Assembly (NCBI RefSeq): GCF_021026375.1
Contig: NZ_JAJNDB010000006.1
Location: 124,001-188,000 of the forward strand
DNA length: 64,000 nt
Origin: Actinomycetospora endophytica
GTDB lineage: Bacteria; Actinomycetota; Actinomycetes; Mycobacteriales; Pseudonocardiaceae
Direction of reading: 5' to 3'
In this document: piece by piece, positions 16,841-24,640 of the stretch
Position numbering within the stretch: the stretch's first letter is position 1
How the letters are laid out: every line of letters starts with the position of its first letter
The notes under the pieces: model-generated
What the model was told of the DNA's origin: nothing
The model's input: the letters and a program-made list of their open reading frames with translations, nothing else
Databases searched by the model: none
Translations under genes and position numbers: made by a program

Positions 16841-18778
16841 GTGTGCGGTCTGATGGGTTGGATCACGGCGGAGGGCACGGCGGTACGGCACGCGGCGGAC
16901 GTCGATGCCGCGTTGCCCTGCATGCGCCATCGGGGGCCGGACGAATCGGGCGTCTGGAACGACGACGACGTCGCGCTCGGCTTCAACCGGCTCTCCATCA
17001 TCGACGTGGAGAACTCCCACCAGCCGCTCGTGTTCCCCGCCGACGGCGCGGACGCGGGCCGCTACCGCATCGTCTTCAACGGCGAGATCTACAACTACCT
17101 CGAGCTGCGCGAGGAGCTCGGCCGCGACCACGGCATCCGGTTCGCCACCGGCGGGGACACCGAGGCCATCGTCGCCGCGTACTCCGTCTGGGGCGCCGAC
17201 GCGGTGCCGCGGCTGCGGGGCATGTTCACCTTCCTCATCTGGGACACCCGGGACCGGGTGCTCTTCGGCGCGCGGGACCCGTTCGGCATCAAGCCGCTGT
17301 TCTTCGCCGCGGGCGCGCACGGGGTGGCGTTCTCCAGCGAGAAGAAGTGCCTGCTCGAGGTGCTCGGGCCGCTGGGGGCCTCGTCGGCGGCACCGGACCC
17401 GGCGGCCCTGCAGCACTACCTGACGCTGCAGTACGTGCCCGAGCCGGCGACGCTGCACCGCGCGATCCGGCGCCTCGAGTCGGGCTGCTCGTTCACCGTC
17501 GTCCCCGGCGAGCCGGTCAGCGTGCAGCGCTACTTCACGCCGCGGTTCGACGAGCGCCCCATCGCCCGCGGCGACCTGGCCGAGGAGACCCGGCGCCACG
17601 AGGAGATCACCGAGGTCCTGCGCGACTCGGTGGCCAAGCACATGCGCGCCGACGTCACCGTGGGCGCGTTCCTGTCCGGGGGCATCGACTCCACGGCCAT
17701 CGCGGCGCTCGCCCGCGAGCACAACCCGGACCTGATCACCTTCACGACGGGGTTCGAGCGCGCCGGCTACTCGGAGGTCGACGTCGCGGCCGAGTCCGCC
17801 GAGGCGATCGGGGTCCGCCACGTCGTCCGCACCGTCACGGCGCAGGAGATGATGGACGTCCTGCCGCTCATCGTCTGGTATCTCGACGACCCGGTGGCCG
17901 ATCCGGCCCTCGTCCCGCTGTACTTCGTGGCGCGCGAGGCCCGCAAGCACGTCAAGGTCGTGCTCTCCGGCGAGGGCGCCGACGAGCTGTTCGGCGGCTA
18001 CACCATCTACAAGGAGCCGCTCTCGCTCGCGCCGTTCGACCGGCTGCCCGGCGCGGTCCGCAAGCTCGCCGGGGCGCTCTCCGACCGGCTGCCGACGGGG
18101 GTGCGCGGCAAGGACCTGCTGCGTCGCGGCGCGCTCCCGCTGGAGCAGCGCTACTACGGCAACGCCCGCAACTTCTTCCCGGCCCAGCTCGACGCCGTGC
18201 TGCGCGGGTACGACGACGAGCTCTCCCACTCCGACGTCACCGCGCCGATCTACGCGGACTCCGGCTCGTGGGACCCGGTCGCCCGGATGCAGCACGTCGA
18301 CCTGTTCACGTGGCTGCGTGGGGACATCCTGGTCAAGGCCGACAAGATGACGATGGCGAACTCGCTCGAGCTGCGGGTGCCGTTCCTCGACCCCGAGGTG
18401 TTCCGCGTGGCCTCGGCGCTGCCGACGGACCAGAAGATCGCGCACGGCACGACCAAGTACGCGCTGCGCCGCGCGATCGAGGGGATCGTGCCGCCGCACG
18501 TGCTGCACCGTCGCAAGCTCGGCTTCCCGGTCCCGATCCGCCACTGGCTGGCCACCGACATGCTCGACTGGGCGCGCGGCATCGTCCGGGACTCCCAGAC
18601 CGACGCGATCCTCGACAAGGCCGCGGTGCTGCGCATGATCGACGAGCACCGCGCCGGCGGCGTCGACCACTCGCGGCGCATCTGGACGCTGCTGGTGTTC
18701 ATGCTCTGGCACGGCATCTTCGTCGAGGGCCGGATCACCCCGGCCATCCCGGAGCCGCAGTACCCGGTCTATGCGTGA
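16841..18778 (+). CDS. asnB: Glutamine-hydrolysing asparagine synthetase AsnB
   Basis: Class II amidotransferase of 645 aa. The start GTG is followed at once by TGC, so the mature enzyme would expose Cys1 as nucleophile (CGLMGW). The glutaminase domain includes MRHRGPDE, FNGEIYNY and GARDPFGIKPLF; the synthetase domain has the PP-loop SGGIDST and SGEGADELFGGY. Length matches Rv2201. In mycobacteria the orthologue can also amidate meso-DAP in peptidoglycan. The 273-bp region upstream, shared with ctaC, has no ribosome site before the start but CATACT at 16828-16833, 7 nt before GTG, indicating a leaderless mRNA. The frame is open far upstream but without homology. Confidence 0.95.
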   Translation: MCGLMGWITAEGTAVRHAADVDAALPCMRHRGPDESGVWNDDDVALGFNRLSIIDVENSHQPLVFPADGADAGRYRIVFNGEIYNYLELREELGRDHGIRFATGGDTEAIVAAYSVWGADAVPRLRGMFTFLIWDTRDRVLFGARDPFGIKPLFFAAGAHGVAFSSEKKCLLEVLGPLGASSAAPDPAALQHYLTLQYVPEPATLHRAIRRLESGCSFTVVPGEPVSVQRYFTPRFDERPIARGDLAEETRRHEEITEVLRDSVAKHMRADVTVGAFLSGGIDSTAIAALAREHNPDLITFTTGFERAGYSEVDVAAESAEAIGVRHVVRTVTAQEMMDVLPLIVWYLDDPVADPALVPLYFVAREARKHVKVVLSGEGADELFGGYTIYKEPLSLAPFDRLPGAVRKLAGALSDRLPTGVRGKDLLRRGALPLEQRYYGNARNFFPAQLDAVLRGYDDELSHSDVTAPIYADSGSWDPVARMQHVDLFTWLRGDILVKADKMTMANSLELRVPFLDPEVFRVASALPTDQKIAHGTTKYALRRAIEGIVPPHVLHRRKLGFPVPIRHWLATDMLDWARGIVRDSQTDAILDKAAVLRMIDEHRAGGVDHSRRIWTLLVFMLWHGIFVEGRITPAIPEPQYPVYA

Positions 18779-18891
18779 TCCCCGGCGATAGTGCCCGACG
18801 CAACGATCGGGCTGTCCGGGCCGGTCCCATCACCTACGGTGGTCCGTTGATCCGAAACGAGTAACCGCTACGGAGAGGAGCGCCCAGCCCG

Positions 18892-19881
18892 ATGGACGTA
18901 CTGGGTATCGGCAACGCGATCGTCGACGTGCTCACGCAGACCGACGACGACACCATCACCGCCTTCGACCTGCCGAAGGGGGGCATGACGCTCGTCGACC
19001 AGGAGCAGGCCGAGACGCTGTACGCGAAGGCCGGTGAGACGACGGAGCGCTCGGGTGGCAGCGTGGCCAACTCGATCGCCATCGCCGCGGCGCTCGGTGC
19101 GGACTCCGGCTACGTCGGGAAGGTCCACGACGATCAGCTCGGCGCGTCGTTCACGCGGTCGATCCGCAGCCACGGCGTGACCTTCACCACCCCGGCCTCG
19201 ACGGCGGGGCCCTCGACCGCCCGCTGCCTGGTCCTCGTGACCCCCGACGGCGAGCGCACCATGGGCACCTACCTCGGCGCCTGCACCGCGCTCGGCCCGG
19301 ACGACATCGAGCAGGACGACGTCGCCGGCTCGGCGGTGACCCTCATCGAGGGCTACCTGGCCGACACCGAGCACGCCCGCGAGACGATCGGCAAGATCGT
19401 CGACGCGACCGCGAAGAGCGAGGCCAAGGTGGCCCTCACGCTCTCCGACGCCGGGTGCGTCGAGCGGCACCGGGAGTACTTCCGTGAGCTCGCCGCGGCG
19501 AACGTCGAGATCATCATCGCCGACGAGGACGAGGTCGCCGCGCTGGTCGGCGACGACGGCATCCCCTCGCTGCTGCGCGACAACGGCGGCAACTGCGAGA
19601 TCGTCGTCGTGACCCACGGGGCCGAGGGCTCCACGATCTACGGGGTCGGCGGCGCGACGTACCAGATCGACACCCGTCCGGCCGACCAGCTGGTGGACAC
19701 CACCGGCGCGGGCGACGCCTACGCCGGGGGCTTCCTCTACGGCCTGACCCACGGGCTGCCGCTGCAGGTCGCGGGCCGGATCGGCTCGGTCGCCGCCTCG
19801 CACGTGGTCGCCCAGCTGGGCGCGCAGCCCCCGGAGGACCTCAAGGCCAAGGTCGCCGCGGACGTGCCCGAGTTCCGCTGA
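18892..19881 (+). CDS. adoK: Adenosine kinase, PfkB/ribokinase family (AdoK)
   Basis: PfkB-family sugar or nucleoside kinase of 329 aa, most like mycobacterial adenosine kinase Rv2202c, which phosphorylates adenosine to AMP in purine salvage. Seen: N-terminal DVLGIGNAIVDVL, the substrate-lid glycine region GGSVANSIAIAAALGAD and the catalytic/anion-hole motif DTTGAGDAYAGGFLYG. The ATG at 18892 has GGAGAGGAG about 11 nt upstream. In M. tuberculosis the orthologue, as I recall, is on the opposite strand to asnB, whereas here both run rightward. Another ribokinase-family substrate cannot be excluded. Confidence 0.88.
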   Translation: MDVLGIGNAIVDVLTQTDDDTITAFDLPKGGMTLVDQEQAETLYAKAGETTERSGGSVANSIAIAAALGADSGYVGKVHDDQLGASFTRSIRSHGVTFTTPASTAGPSTARCLVLVTPDGERTMGTYLGACTALGPDDIEQDDVAGSAVTLIEGYLADTEHARETIGKIVDATAKSEAKVALTLSDAGCVERHREYFRELAAANVEIIIADEDEVAALVGDDGIPSLLRDNGGNCEIVVVTHGAEGSTIYGVGGATYQIDTRPADQLVDTTGAGDAYAGGFLYGLTHGLPLQVAGRIGSVAASHVVAQLGAQPPEDLKAKVAADVPEFR

Positions 19882-19904
19882 GGCTGATCTCCACTCCCGT
19901 TTTC

Positions 19905-19956
19905 GGACGAACGGCTCGTTCGTCACCTTCACAGGTGACGAACGAGCCGTTCGTCC
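19905..19956. terminator. Perfect 24-bp-arm palindrome after adoK (family A)
   Basis: Arms 19905-19928 and 19933-19956 are exact reverse complements around a TCAC loop. The arm includes GGACGAACGGCTCGTTCGTC, which matches the palindrome at 1612-1661. It lies 24 bp after the adoK stop between converging genes. Probably the adoK terminator and a member of a repeated family. Confidence 0.7.
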
Positions 19957-19994
19957 GTTCCGGGGCGGGGCGGGGCCGGACCGACCGGAGACAC

Positions 19995-20033
19995 ACGAGA
20001 GCCCCGGACCCACCCAGGGTCCGGGGCTCTCGT
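19995..20033 (-). terminator. Terminator hairpin after the ErpA-like gene
   Basis: Perfect 17-bp arms (19995-20011 with 20017-20033) around ACCCA, 16 bp beyond the stop of the leftward Fe-S carrier gene. It stands next to, and independent of, the family A palindrome. Confidence 0.75.
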
Positions 20034-20048
20034 CGTGCCAGGGGCGAC

Positions 20049-20423
20049 TCAGTTGAAGCTGTCGCCGCAGGCGCAGGACCCCGTCGCGTTGGGGTTGTCG
20101 ATCGTGAAGCCCTGCTTGTCGATGGTGTCGACGAAATCGATGGTGGCGCCCATCACGTACGGCGCACTCATCCGGTCCACGGCCACCTTGAGGCCGTTGA
20201 AGTCACGGAGGAGGTCGCCGTCGAGGCTGCGGTCGTCGAAGAAGAGCTGGTAGCGCAGACCGGCGCAGCCGCCCGGCTGGACGGCGATGCGCAGGTGCAT
20301 GTCGTCGCGGCCCTCCTGGTCGAGCAGGGCCTTCGCCTTGCTCGACGCGGCCTCGCTCAGCTCGACGCCGTGCTCGCCCGGCGCCGCCTCGGTGGCGGGG
20401 GCGGTGGGGTTCTCGACGGTCAT
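20049..20423 (-). CDS. erpA: A-type iron-sulfur cluster carrier (HesB/IscA/ErpA family)
   Basis: A 124-aa A-type carrier, like Rv2204c, that delivers Fe-S clusters to target enzymes. Three conserved cysteines are present: one in PGGCAGLRYQLFFDD and two in the terminal GSCACGDSF. The ATG at 20423 has AGGGAG 6 nt upstream. Its position near qcr, lipA and other Fe-S clients is consistent but not proof of a specific partner. The gene symbol follows the mycobacterial naming; distinction from IscA rests on length and context only. Confidence 0.9.
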   Translation of the reverse strand: MTVENPTAPATEAAPGEHGVELSEAASSKAKALLDQEGRDDMHLRIAVQPGGCAGLRYQLFFDDRSLDGDLLRDFNGLKVAVDRMSAPYVMGATIDFVDTIDKQGFTIDNPNATGSCACGDSFN

Positions 20424-20619
20424 GGTTCTCCCTGGAGCTCCCGGTGCGGTCCTCGCCGTGCAACCCCGCCGGGCGGCGGGATGTTCCCGCCCGGCGCGGC
20501 GCGCTCCGTCGGTCACCCGGATCGGGATCCCGGCGGGCACGGCGCGGCTCGCCTGCGATCTCCATGGTGTCACATCGTCGGCGCGCCATCACGCGCACGG
20601 ACGCGACGCGCGCCACGCC

Positions 20620-20811
20620 TCACGCCCCGGCGGGATCCGGCGGCGGGGCCGTCGGGGCGGGTGTCCCCCGCCACCTCGTCCCGCTGCGGCGCAGCACGGC
20701 GAACACCGCGAGGAGCACCAGCCACGCGACCTGCCAGCCGGTCGAGACCACCAGCGCCACCGGCCCGGTGACCATGATCAGCACCGACAGGGCGTCGTCC
20801 CGATCGTCCAT
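20620..20811 (-). CDS. Small membrane protein, unknown
   Basis: A 63-aa protein with an acidic N-terminus (MDDRDDA), one long hydrophobic stretch that could form one or two helices (LSVLIMVTGPVALVVSTGWQ and VAWLVLLAVFAVL), then a basic and Pro-rich tail. The ATG at 20811 has AGGAGG 9 nt upstream on the minus strand, better than an in-frame GTG at 20820. I do not recognise the family. It lies 63 bp after the glycerate-kinase-like gene on the same strand. Codon usage looks like that of its neighbours. Confidence 0.6.
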   Translation of the reverse strand: MDDRDDALSVLIMVTGPVALVVSTGWQVAWLVLLAVFAVLRRSGTRWRGTPAPTAPPPDPAGA

Positions 20812-20874
20812 CACCCTCACCCTCCTGCGCGCCCACGCTGCGCCGCGGGGTGCCGGATCCGTGTGAGGTCCGCG

Positions 20875-21426
20875 TCAGAGTCCGGGTCCGGCGCCCTGGC
20901 CGCCGGGGTCGCGCGGCCCGGGGACCGTGGGATTCGGCCGGGCGTCGGGCAGCAGCTCCGGGCGCAGGTCCGTGCGTCCCCGCCGGCCTCCCCAGTGCAC
21001 CGCGATCCCCTCGGCGAGGGTCGTGAGCGTTCCCGCCGGGTCGGCCATCGACGCCTCCACCGAGCCGGCGTCGGCCGCCGTCGCGTAGGCGCCGTGGATC
21101 CCGGACTCGAACGCCATCCGCGGCCCGACGTGGACCTGCCCGGCGAGCACGATGCACGGCACGCCCCGGGCCATCGCGGCCGCCGAGACCGCGGCCAGCG
21201 CGGAGTCGCGCAGCGACCGGAACTCGAGGCTGCCCTCGCCGGTGACGACGAGGTCGGGCAGGGCGTCGTCAGCGGCCGTCTCGAGCGTGGCCGCGGCCTC
21301 GCCGATCGGGGAGCGGGTCAGCTCGTCGCCCGCTGCGCCGCGGGCCCAGCCGTCCGCGACGGCAGCCGCGGCCTGGTCGCCGGACAGCGTGCCCCGGAAG
21401 GCGTCCGGCGCGATGAGCACGCGCAT
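20875..21426 (-). CDS. Glycerate kinase-like protein with large internal deletion
   Basis: The protein (183 aa) begins like type II glycerate kinases (MRVLIAPDAFRGTLSGDQAA) and ends like them (DLVVTGEGSLEFRSLRDSA, then PCIVLAGQV), but family members, including Rv2205c, are about 360-380 aa. The join falls at about residues 43-60, where the typical N-terminal 'SP(L/I)xDGG' stretch passes straight into the region just before VVTGEGS. About 170-190 central residues are missing without breaking frame. The active site needs both halves, so it is probably inactive or repurposed. No strong ribosome site precedes the ATG. Could be an annotation-grade pseudogene. Confidence 0.75.
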   Translation of the reverse strand: MRVLIAPDAFRGTLSGDQAAAAVADGWARGAAGDELTRSPIGEAAATLETAADDALPDLVVTGEGSLEFRSLRDSALAAVSAAAMARGVPCIVLAGQVHVGPRMAFESGIHGAYATAADAGSVEASMADPAGTLTTLAEGIAVHWGGRRGRTDLRPELLPDARPNPTVPGPRDPGGQGAGPGL

Positions 21427-21527
21427 GGGCGGCCACGGTAGCGGGCGCACGCTCCGCTGGTGAGGGCTCGGAGAGAAGCACGCTGTGAGGTGACCGGGTG
21501 GTGCGCCGGGTGCCCTATCCTGGGCGG

Positions 21528-22187
21528 GTGAACTTCCTGCGCCGCGGCTCCAGCGCCACCTCCGCGCCCGCCCCCTCCGACGGTGAGACCGACGCCGCCG
21601 AGGAGCAGGAGGTCGTCTCCGTCGGCGGGCAGCGCGGCCAGAGCACCGGCAAGGGCCGCCCGACCCGCTCGCGACGCGAGGCCGAGGGCCGTCGTCGTGG
21701 CCCGGTGGCCCCGGCCCCGAAGACGCAGCGCGAGGCGATGAAGCGCGCGAAGACGCTGCGCGGCGACAAGAAGCAGCGCCGTGAGGCGGCCGCCGAGCGC
21801 CGGCAGCGGATGGCGGCGGGAGACGACCGGGTGCTCCCGGTGCGCGACCGCGGGGCGGTCAAGGCCTTCGTCCGGGACCTCGTGGACTCGCGGCGCCACC
21901 TCATGGGCCTGTTCATGCCGCTCGCGGTGCTGATCTTCGTGACCGTGGTCGTGCCGATCAAGGGCATCCAGAACATCGGCAGCCTGCTGTGCCTGTGCAT
22001 GCTCGCCGCGATGGTCGTCGAGGGAACGCTGCTCGGCCGCCAGATCCTCGCCCGGGTGCGCGCGAAGTTCCCGAACGAGGAGGTCAAGGGCTTCTCGGTC
22101 GGCTGGTACGCCTTCACCCGCGCCACCCAGATCCGCAAGCTGCGCATGCCCGCGCCGCGGGTCACCGTCGGCGAGCCGGTCTCCTGA
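21528..22187 (+). CDS. DUF3043 membrane protein (Rv2206-like)
   Basis: Conserved actinobacterial protein of 219 aa with unknown function. The N-terminal 110 residues are charged, rich in Arg/Lys/Ala and probably cytosolic, including a basic heptad region (REAMKRAKTLRGDKKQRREAA). Two membrane helices follow (LMGLFMPLAVLIFVTVVVPI and IGSLLCLCMLAAMVVEGTLL), then a basic C-terminal segment. The GTG at 21528 lies 6 nt after TATCCT, so the transcript is probably leaderless. It is translationally overlapped with cobU, as the stop at 22185-22187 shares bases with the presumed CTG start. Confidence 0.85.
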   Translation: MNFLRRGSSATSAPAPSDGETDAAEEQEVVSVGGQRGQSTGKGRPTRSRREAEGRRRGPVAPAPKTQREAMKRAKTLRGDKKQRREAAAERRQRMAAGDDRVLPVRDRGAVKAFVRDLVDSRRHLMGLFMPLAVLIFVTVVVPIKGIQNIGSLLCLCMLAAMVVEGTLLGRQILARVRAKFPNEEVKGFSVGWYAFTRATQIRKLRMPAPRVTVGEPVS

Positions 22188-22747
22188 CCCGGGCCGTCCG
22201 CTCCCTCGTCCTCGGCGGGACCCGCTCCGGCAAGTCGGCCTGGGCGGAGTCCCTGCTCGACGAGGACTCCCCCGCGCTGTACGTGGCGACGGCGCGCGCC
22301 GTCGACCCCACCTCCGACCCCGAGTGGGCCGACCGGATCGCCGTGCACCGCGCGCGGCGCTCGTCCCGGTGGGACACCGTCGTGGACCCGGACGGGACCG
22401 TCACGGCATCCGTGGTGCAGGAACGGACCGACGTCGCGGTGCTCGTCGACGACCTCGGAACCTGGGTGACCGGGCTGCTCGACGACGCCGGATGGGTGCG
22501 GGATGCGCCGTCGGTCGCGGCCGCGCGGGCGGCGCTGGTCGAGGCGGTGGCCCGTCGTTCCGGCCCGCTCGTACTGGTCTCGGCGGAGGTCGGGCTGGGG
22601 GTGGTGCCCTCGACGTCGGCGGGGCGGCGCTTCCGCGACGAGCTCGGGCTGCTGAACTCCGAGCTCGCGGCCGTGTGCGACGACGTGCGCCTGCTGGTGG
22701 CCGGCCTGCCGGTGGCCCTTAAGGTGGCGGCGCCTCGTGAGCACTAG
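22184..22747 (+). CDS. cobU: Adenosylcobinamide kinase / guanylyltransferase, probable CTG start
   Basis: Bifunctional enzyme that phosphorylates adenosylcobinamide and attaches GMP, in nucleotide-loop assembly of cobalamin. The P-loop GGTRSGKS stands about 10 residues from the N-terminus; HRARRSSRWDTV, VLVDDLGTWVTGLL and the family signature VSAEVGLGVVPS...GRRFRDELGLLN are intact, and the 187-aa length is normal. No ATG, GTG or TTG lies in frame between the P-loop and 21989, over 195 nt upstream. The codon at 22184 is CTG, overlapping the previous stop as CTGA, so a CTG start by translational coupling is the simplest reading. M. tuberculosis, as I recall, has cobU elsewhere. Confidence 0.88.
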   Translation: MTRAVRSLVLGGTRSGKSAWAESLLDEDSPALYVATARAVDPTSDPEWADRIAVHRARRSSRWDTVVDPDGTVTASVVQERTDVAVLVDDLGTWVTGLLDDAGWVRDAPSVAAARAALVEAVARRSGPLVLVSAEVGLGVVPSTSAGRRFRDELGLLNSELAAVCDDVRLLVAGLPVALKVAAPREH

Positions 22748-22793
22748 GTCCTGCTGAAGCCGGTGCTCACGGGCGAGGAGAAGGGAGCATCCC

Positions 22794-23750
22794 GTGCCGT
22801 CGTCGGTGGCACCCCCGGACGAGACCTCGCGGGCCGATGCCCGTGCCCACCTGACGCGCCTGCCGCTCGCGGCGCACGCGCTCGGGCGCCTCGAGGACGT
22901 CGCCGTGTGGCTGGCCGCCTGCCAGGCCCGCTCCCCCGCGCGTCCGCCGTCGTCGCCGCGGGTGGTGCTCTTCGCGGCCGAGCACGGGATCGCGGCCGCC
23001 GGGGTCTCGGCGTTCGGGCCCGAGGAGACGGCGGCCCGGCTCGAGGCGGTCCGTGAGGGCAGCGCGCCCACCAACGCGCTCGCAACCGTGGCCGGCGCCG
23101 ACGTCCGCGTCGTCGAGGTCGGCGACGGTCCCAGCGGCCGGATCGACCGTGAGGACGCGCTGAGCGACGACGGGGTGCGTGCCGCCCTGGACGCCGGGCG
23201 CACCGCCGCCGACTCCGCCGTCGACGAGGGCGCCGACCTGCTCGTCCCCGGCGAGCTCGCCGTCGGCGTCTCCACCCCGACCGCGGTTCTCGCCGCGGCG
23301 ATGACCGCCCGCGAGCCGGTCGCCGTCGTCGGACGCGGGAGCGGCATCGACGACAACGCCTGGATGCGCAAGGCCGCCGCCGTCCGCGACGGACTGCGCC
23401 GCAGCCGGGCCGCGGGGCGCGACCCGGAGGATCTGCTGCGCATCGCCGGCGGCGCCGACCTCGCCGCGCTCGTCGGGTTCCTCGCCCAGGCCGCCCGCCG
23501 CCGCACGCCGGTGCTGCTCGACGGCGCCGCGGTGTGCGTCGCCGCGCTGCTCGCCGACGCGTGGGCCCCGGGCTCCCGCGCCTGGTGGCAGGCCGCGACC
23601 CGCGACACCGAGCCCGCCCAGGCCCTCGCCCTCGAGGTGCTCGGCCTCGACCCCCTGCTCCTGCTCGACCTGCGCGCCGGCGCCGCGACGGGCGCGCTCG
23701 CGGCGGTCCCGCTGGTGACGATGGCCGCGCGGGTCGCCGCCGGGTCGTGA
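22794..23750 (+). CDS. cobT: Nicotinate-nucleotide--dimethylbenzimidazole phosphoribosyltransferase
   Basis: Makes alpha-ribazole phosphate, the lower-ligand nucleotide of cobalamin, 318 aa. Family landmarks are VVLFAAEHGIAAAGVSAFG (base-binding), the glutamate-bearing GADLLVPGELAVGVSTP near the catalytic site (usual form GEMGIGNTT is altered here), VVGRGSGID, LVGFLAQAARRRTPVLLDGAAV and the C-terminal LRAGAATGALAAVPLV. The altered GELAVGVSTP still holds the glutamate. The GTG at 22794 has GGAGAAGGGAG upstream. It ends in GTGA overlapping cobS. This order, cobT then cobS, matches Rv2207-Rv2208. Confidence 0.93.
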   Translation: MPSSVAPPDETSRADARAHLTRLPLAAHALGRLEDVAVWLAACQARSPARPPSSPRVVLFAAEHGIAAAGVSAFGPEETAARLEAVREGSAPTNALATVAGADVRVVEVGDGPSGRIDREDALSDDGVRAALDAGRTAADSAVDEGADLLVPGELAVGVSTPTAVLAAAMTAREPVAVVGRGSGIDDNAWMRKAAAVRDGLRRSRAAGRDPEDLLRIAGGADLAALVGFLAQAARRRTPVLLDGAAVCVAALLADAWAPGSRAWWQAATRDTEPAQALALEVLGLDPLLLLDLRAGAATGALAAVPLVTMAARVAAGS

Positions 23751-24640
23751 CGGGTCCCGACGGCGGGTCCGGGCGCGACGGCGGGTCCGGTCCCGACGCC
23801 GGGTCCGGGCGCGACGGTGGGTCGGGCTCTGATCGCGGGGCGGCCGGCTCCGACCCGCGACTCCCCGCGTCCGCCGACCGCGGCTCGTGGCTCGACGCGG
23901 CGACCCTCGCCCTGTCGCTGTTCACCGTCGTCCCCGTGCGCGCCCGGAGCACCGGGCGGTTGGCGGCGGCCCGGGCGCTGGTCCTCGCACCCGTCGTCGG
24001 GCTGCTGGTCGGAGGGATCGTCGCCGGGGTGGTGACCGGGGTGCTCGCACTCGGCGCGCCGCCGCTGCTCGCGGGCATCGCGGGCGTGGCGGTGGCGGCC
24101 GGCCTGACGCGCGGGCTGCACCTCGACGGGCTCGCCGACCTCGCCGACGGCCTCGGCAGCTACGGCGGACCCGAGCGGATGCTCGCGGTGATGAAGGACC
24201 CGTCGACCGGCGCGTTCGGCGTGATCACCCTCATCGTGGCTTTGGGTGCGCAGGCGGTGGCGCTGCCCGAGATCGTCGGGCGCGGGCCGCTCGGGGTGCC
24301 GGCCGTGGCGCTCGCGTGGGCCGCGGGGCGGGCGTCGTTCACGTGGTGCGCGCGCCGCAGCGTCCCGGCGGCCGCCCCGGGTGGGCTCGGGGCCCTCGTC
24401 GCCGGGAGCCAGCCGCCGGCGGTGCCCCTCGGCTGGGGAGTCGTCCTCGCCGGGGTGGCCGTCCTCGTCGTGCCCGGACGGCTCTGGCAGGGACCGGTGG
24501 CGATCGTCGTGGCCGCGCTCGCCGCCGTCGGGCTGTCATGGCACGCGATCCGACGCCTCGGCGGGGTGAACGGCGACGTGTTCGGCGGGGTCTGCGAGGT
24601 CACCGTCACCGCCGCCGTCGCCGTCCTCGCGCTGGGCTGA
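23747..24640 (+). CDS. cobS: Adenosylcobinamide-GDP ribazoletransferase (cobalamin synthase)
   Basis: Membrane enzyme of 297 aa that joins adenosylcobinamide-GDP with alpha-ribazole, the last step of nucleotide-loop assembly. Conserved parts are SLFTVVPVRA, the acidic metal-binding stretch GLHLDGLADLADGLGSYGGPERMLAVMKDPSTGAFGV (with DxxDG-like residues) and five to seven hydrophobic helices. The N-terminal 45 residues are unusual: a soluble GGSGRD-type repeat that is absent from most CobS proteins. The GTG at 23747 overlaps the cobT stop. The stop codon abuts the stop of the opposing SDR gene with no spacer. Confidence 0.93.
   Translation: MTGPDGGSGRDGGSGPDAGSGRDGGSGSDRGAAGSDPRLPASADRGSWLDAATLALSLFTVVPVRARSTGRLAAARALVLAPVVGLLVGGIVAGVVTGVLALGAPPLLAGIAGVAVAAGLTRGLHLDGLADLADGLGSYGGPERMLAVMKDPSTGAFGVITLIVALGAQAVALPEIVGRGPLGVPAVALAWAAGRASFTWCARRSVPAAAPGGLGALVAGSQPPAVPLGWGVVLAGVAVLVVPGRLWQGPVAIVVAALAAVGLSWHAIRRLGGVNGDVFGGVCEVTVTAAVAVLALG
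23759..23830 (+). repeat. Four tandem 18-nt repeats at the cobS 5' end
   Basis: Four copies of an 18-nt unit of the form GACGGCGGGTCCGGGCGC run from 23759 to 23830 with few changes, encoding DGGSGR, DGGSGP, DAGSGR and DGGSGS. It is in frame and so changes copy number without breaking the gene. It encodes the soluble leader ahead of the first CobS helix. Confidence 0.85.

Noticed and set aside
21500-22200. Cobalamin riboswitch ahead of the cobU-cobT-cobS genes
   Set aside because: cobU is coupled to the upstream gene without an intergenic leader, and no B12-box-like sequence was seen.
22794-23750. cobT as inactive because the usual GEMGIGNTT motif is altered
   Set aside because: The glutamate is retained (GELAVGVSTP), the rest of the family pattern is intact and cobS and cobU flank it, so loss of activity is not supported.
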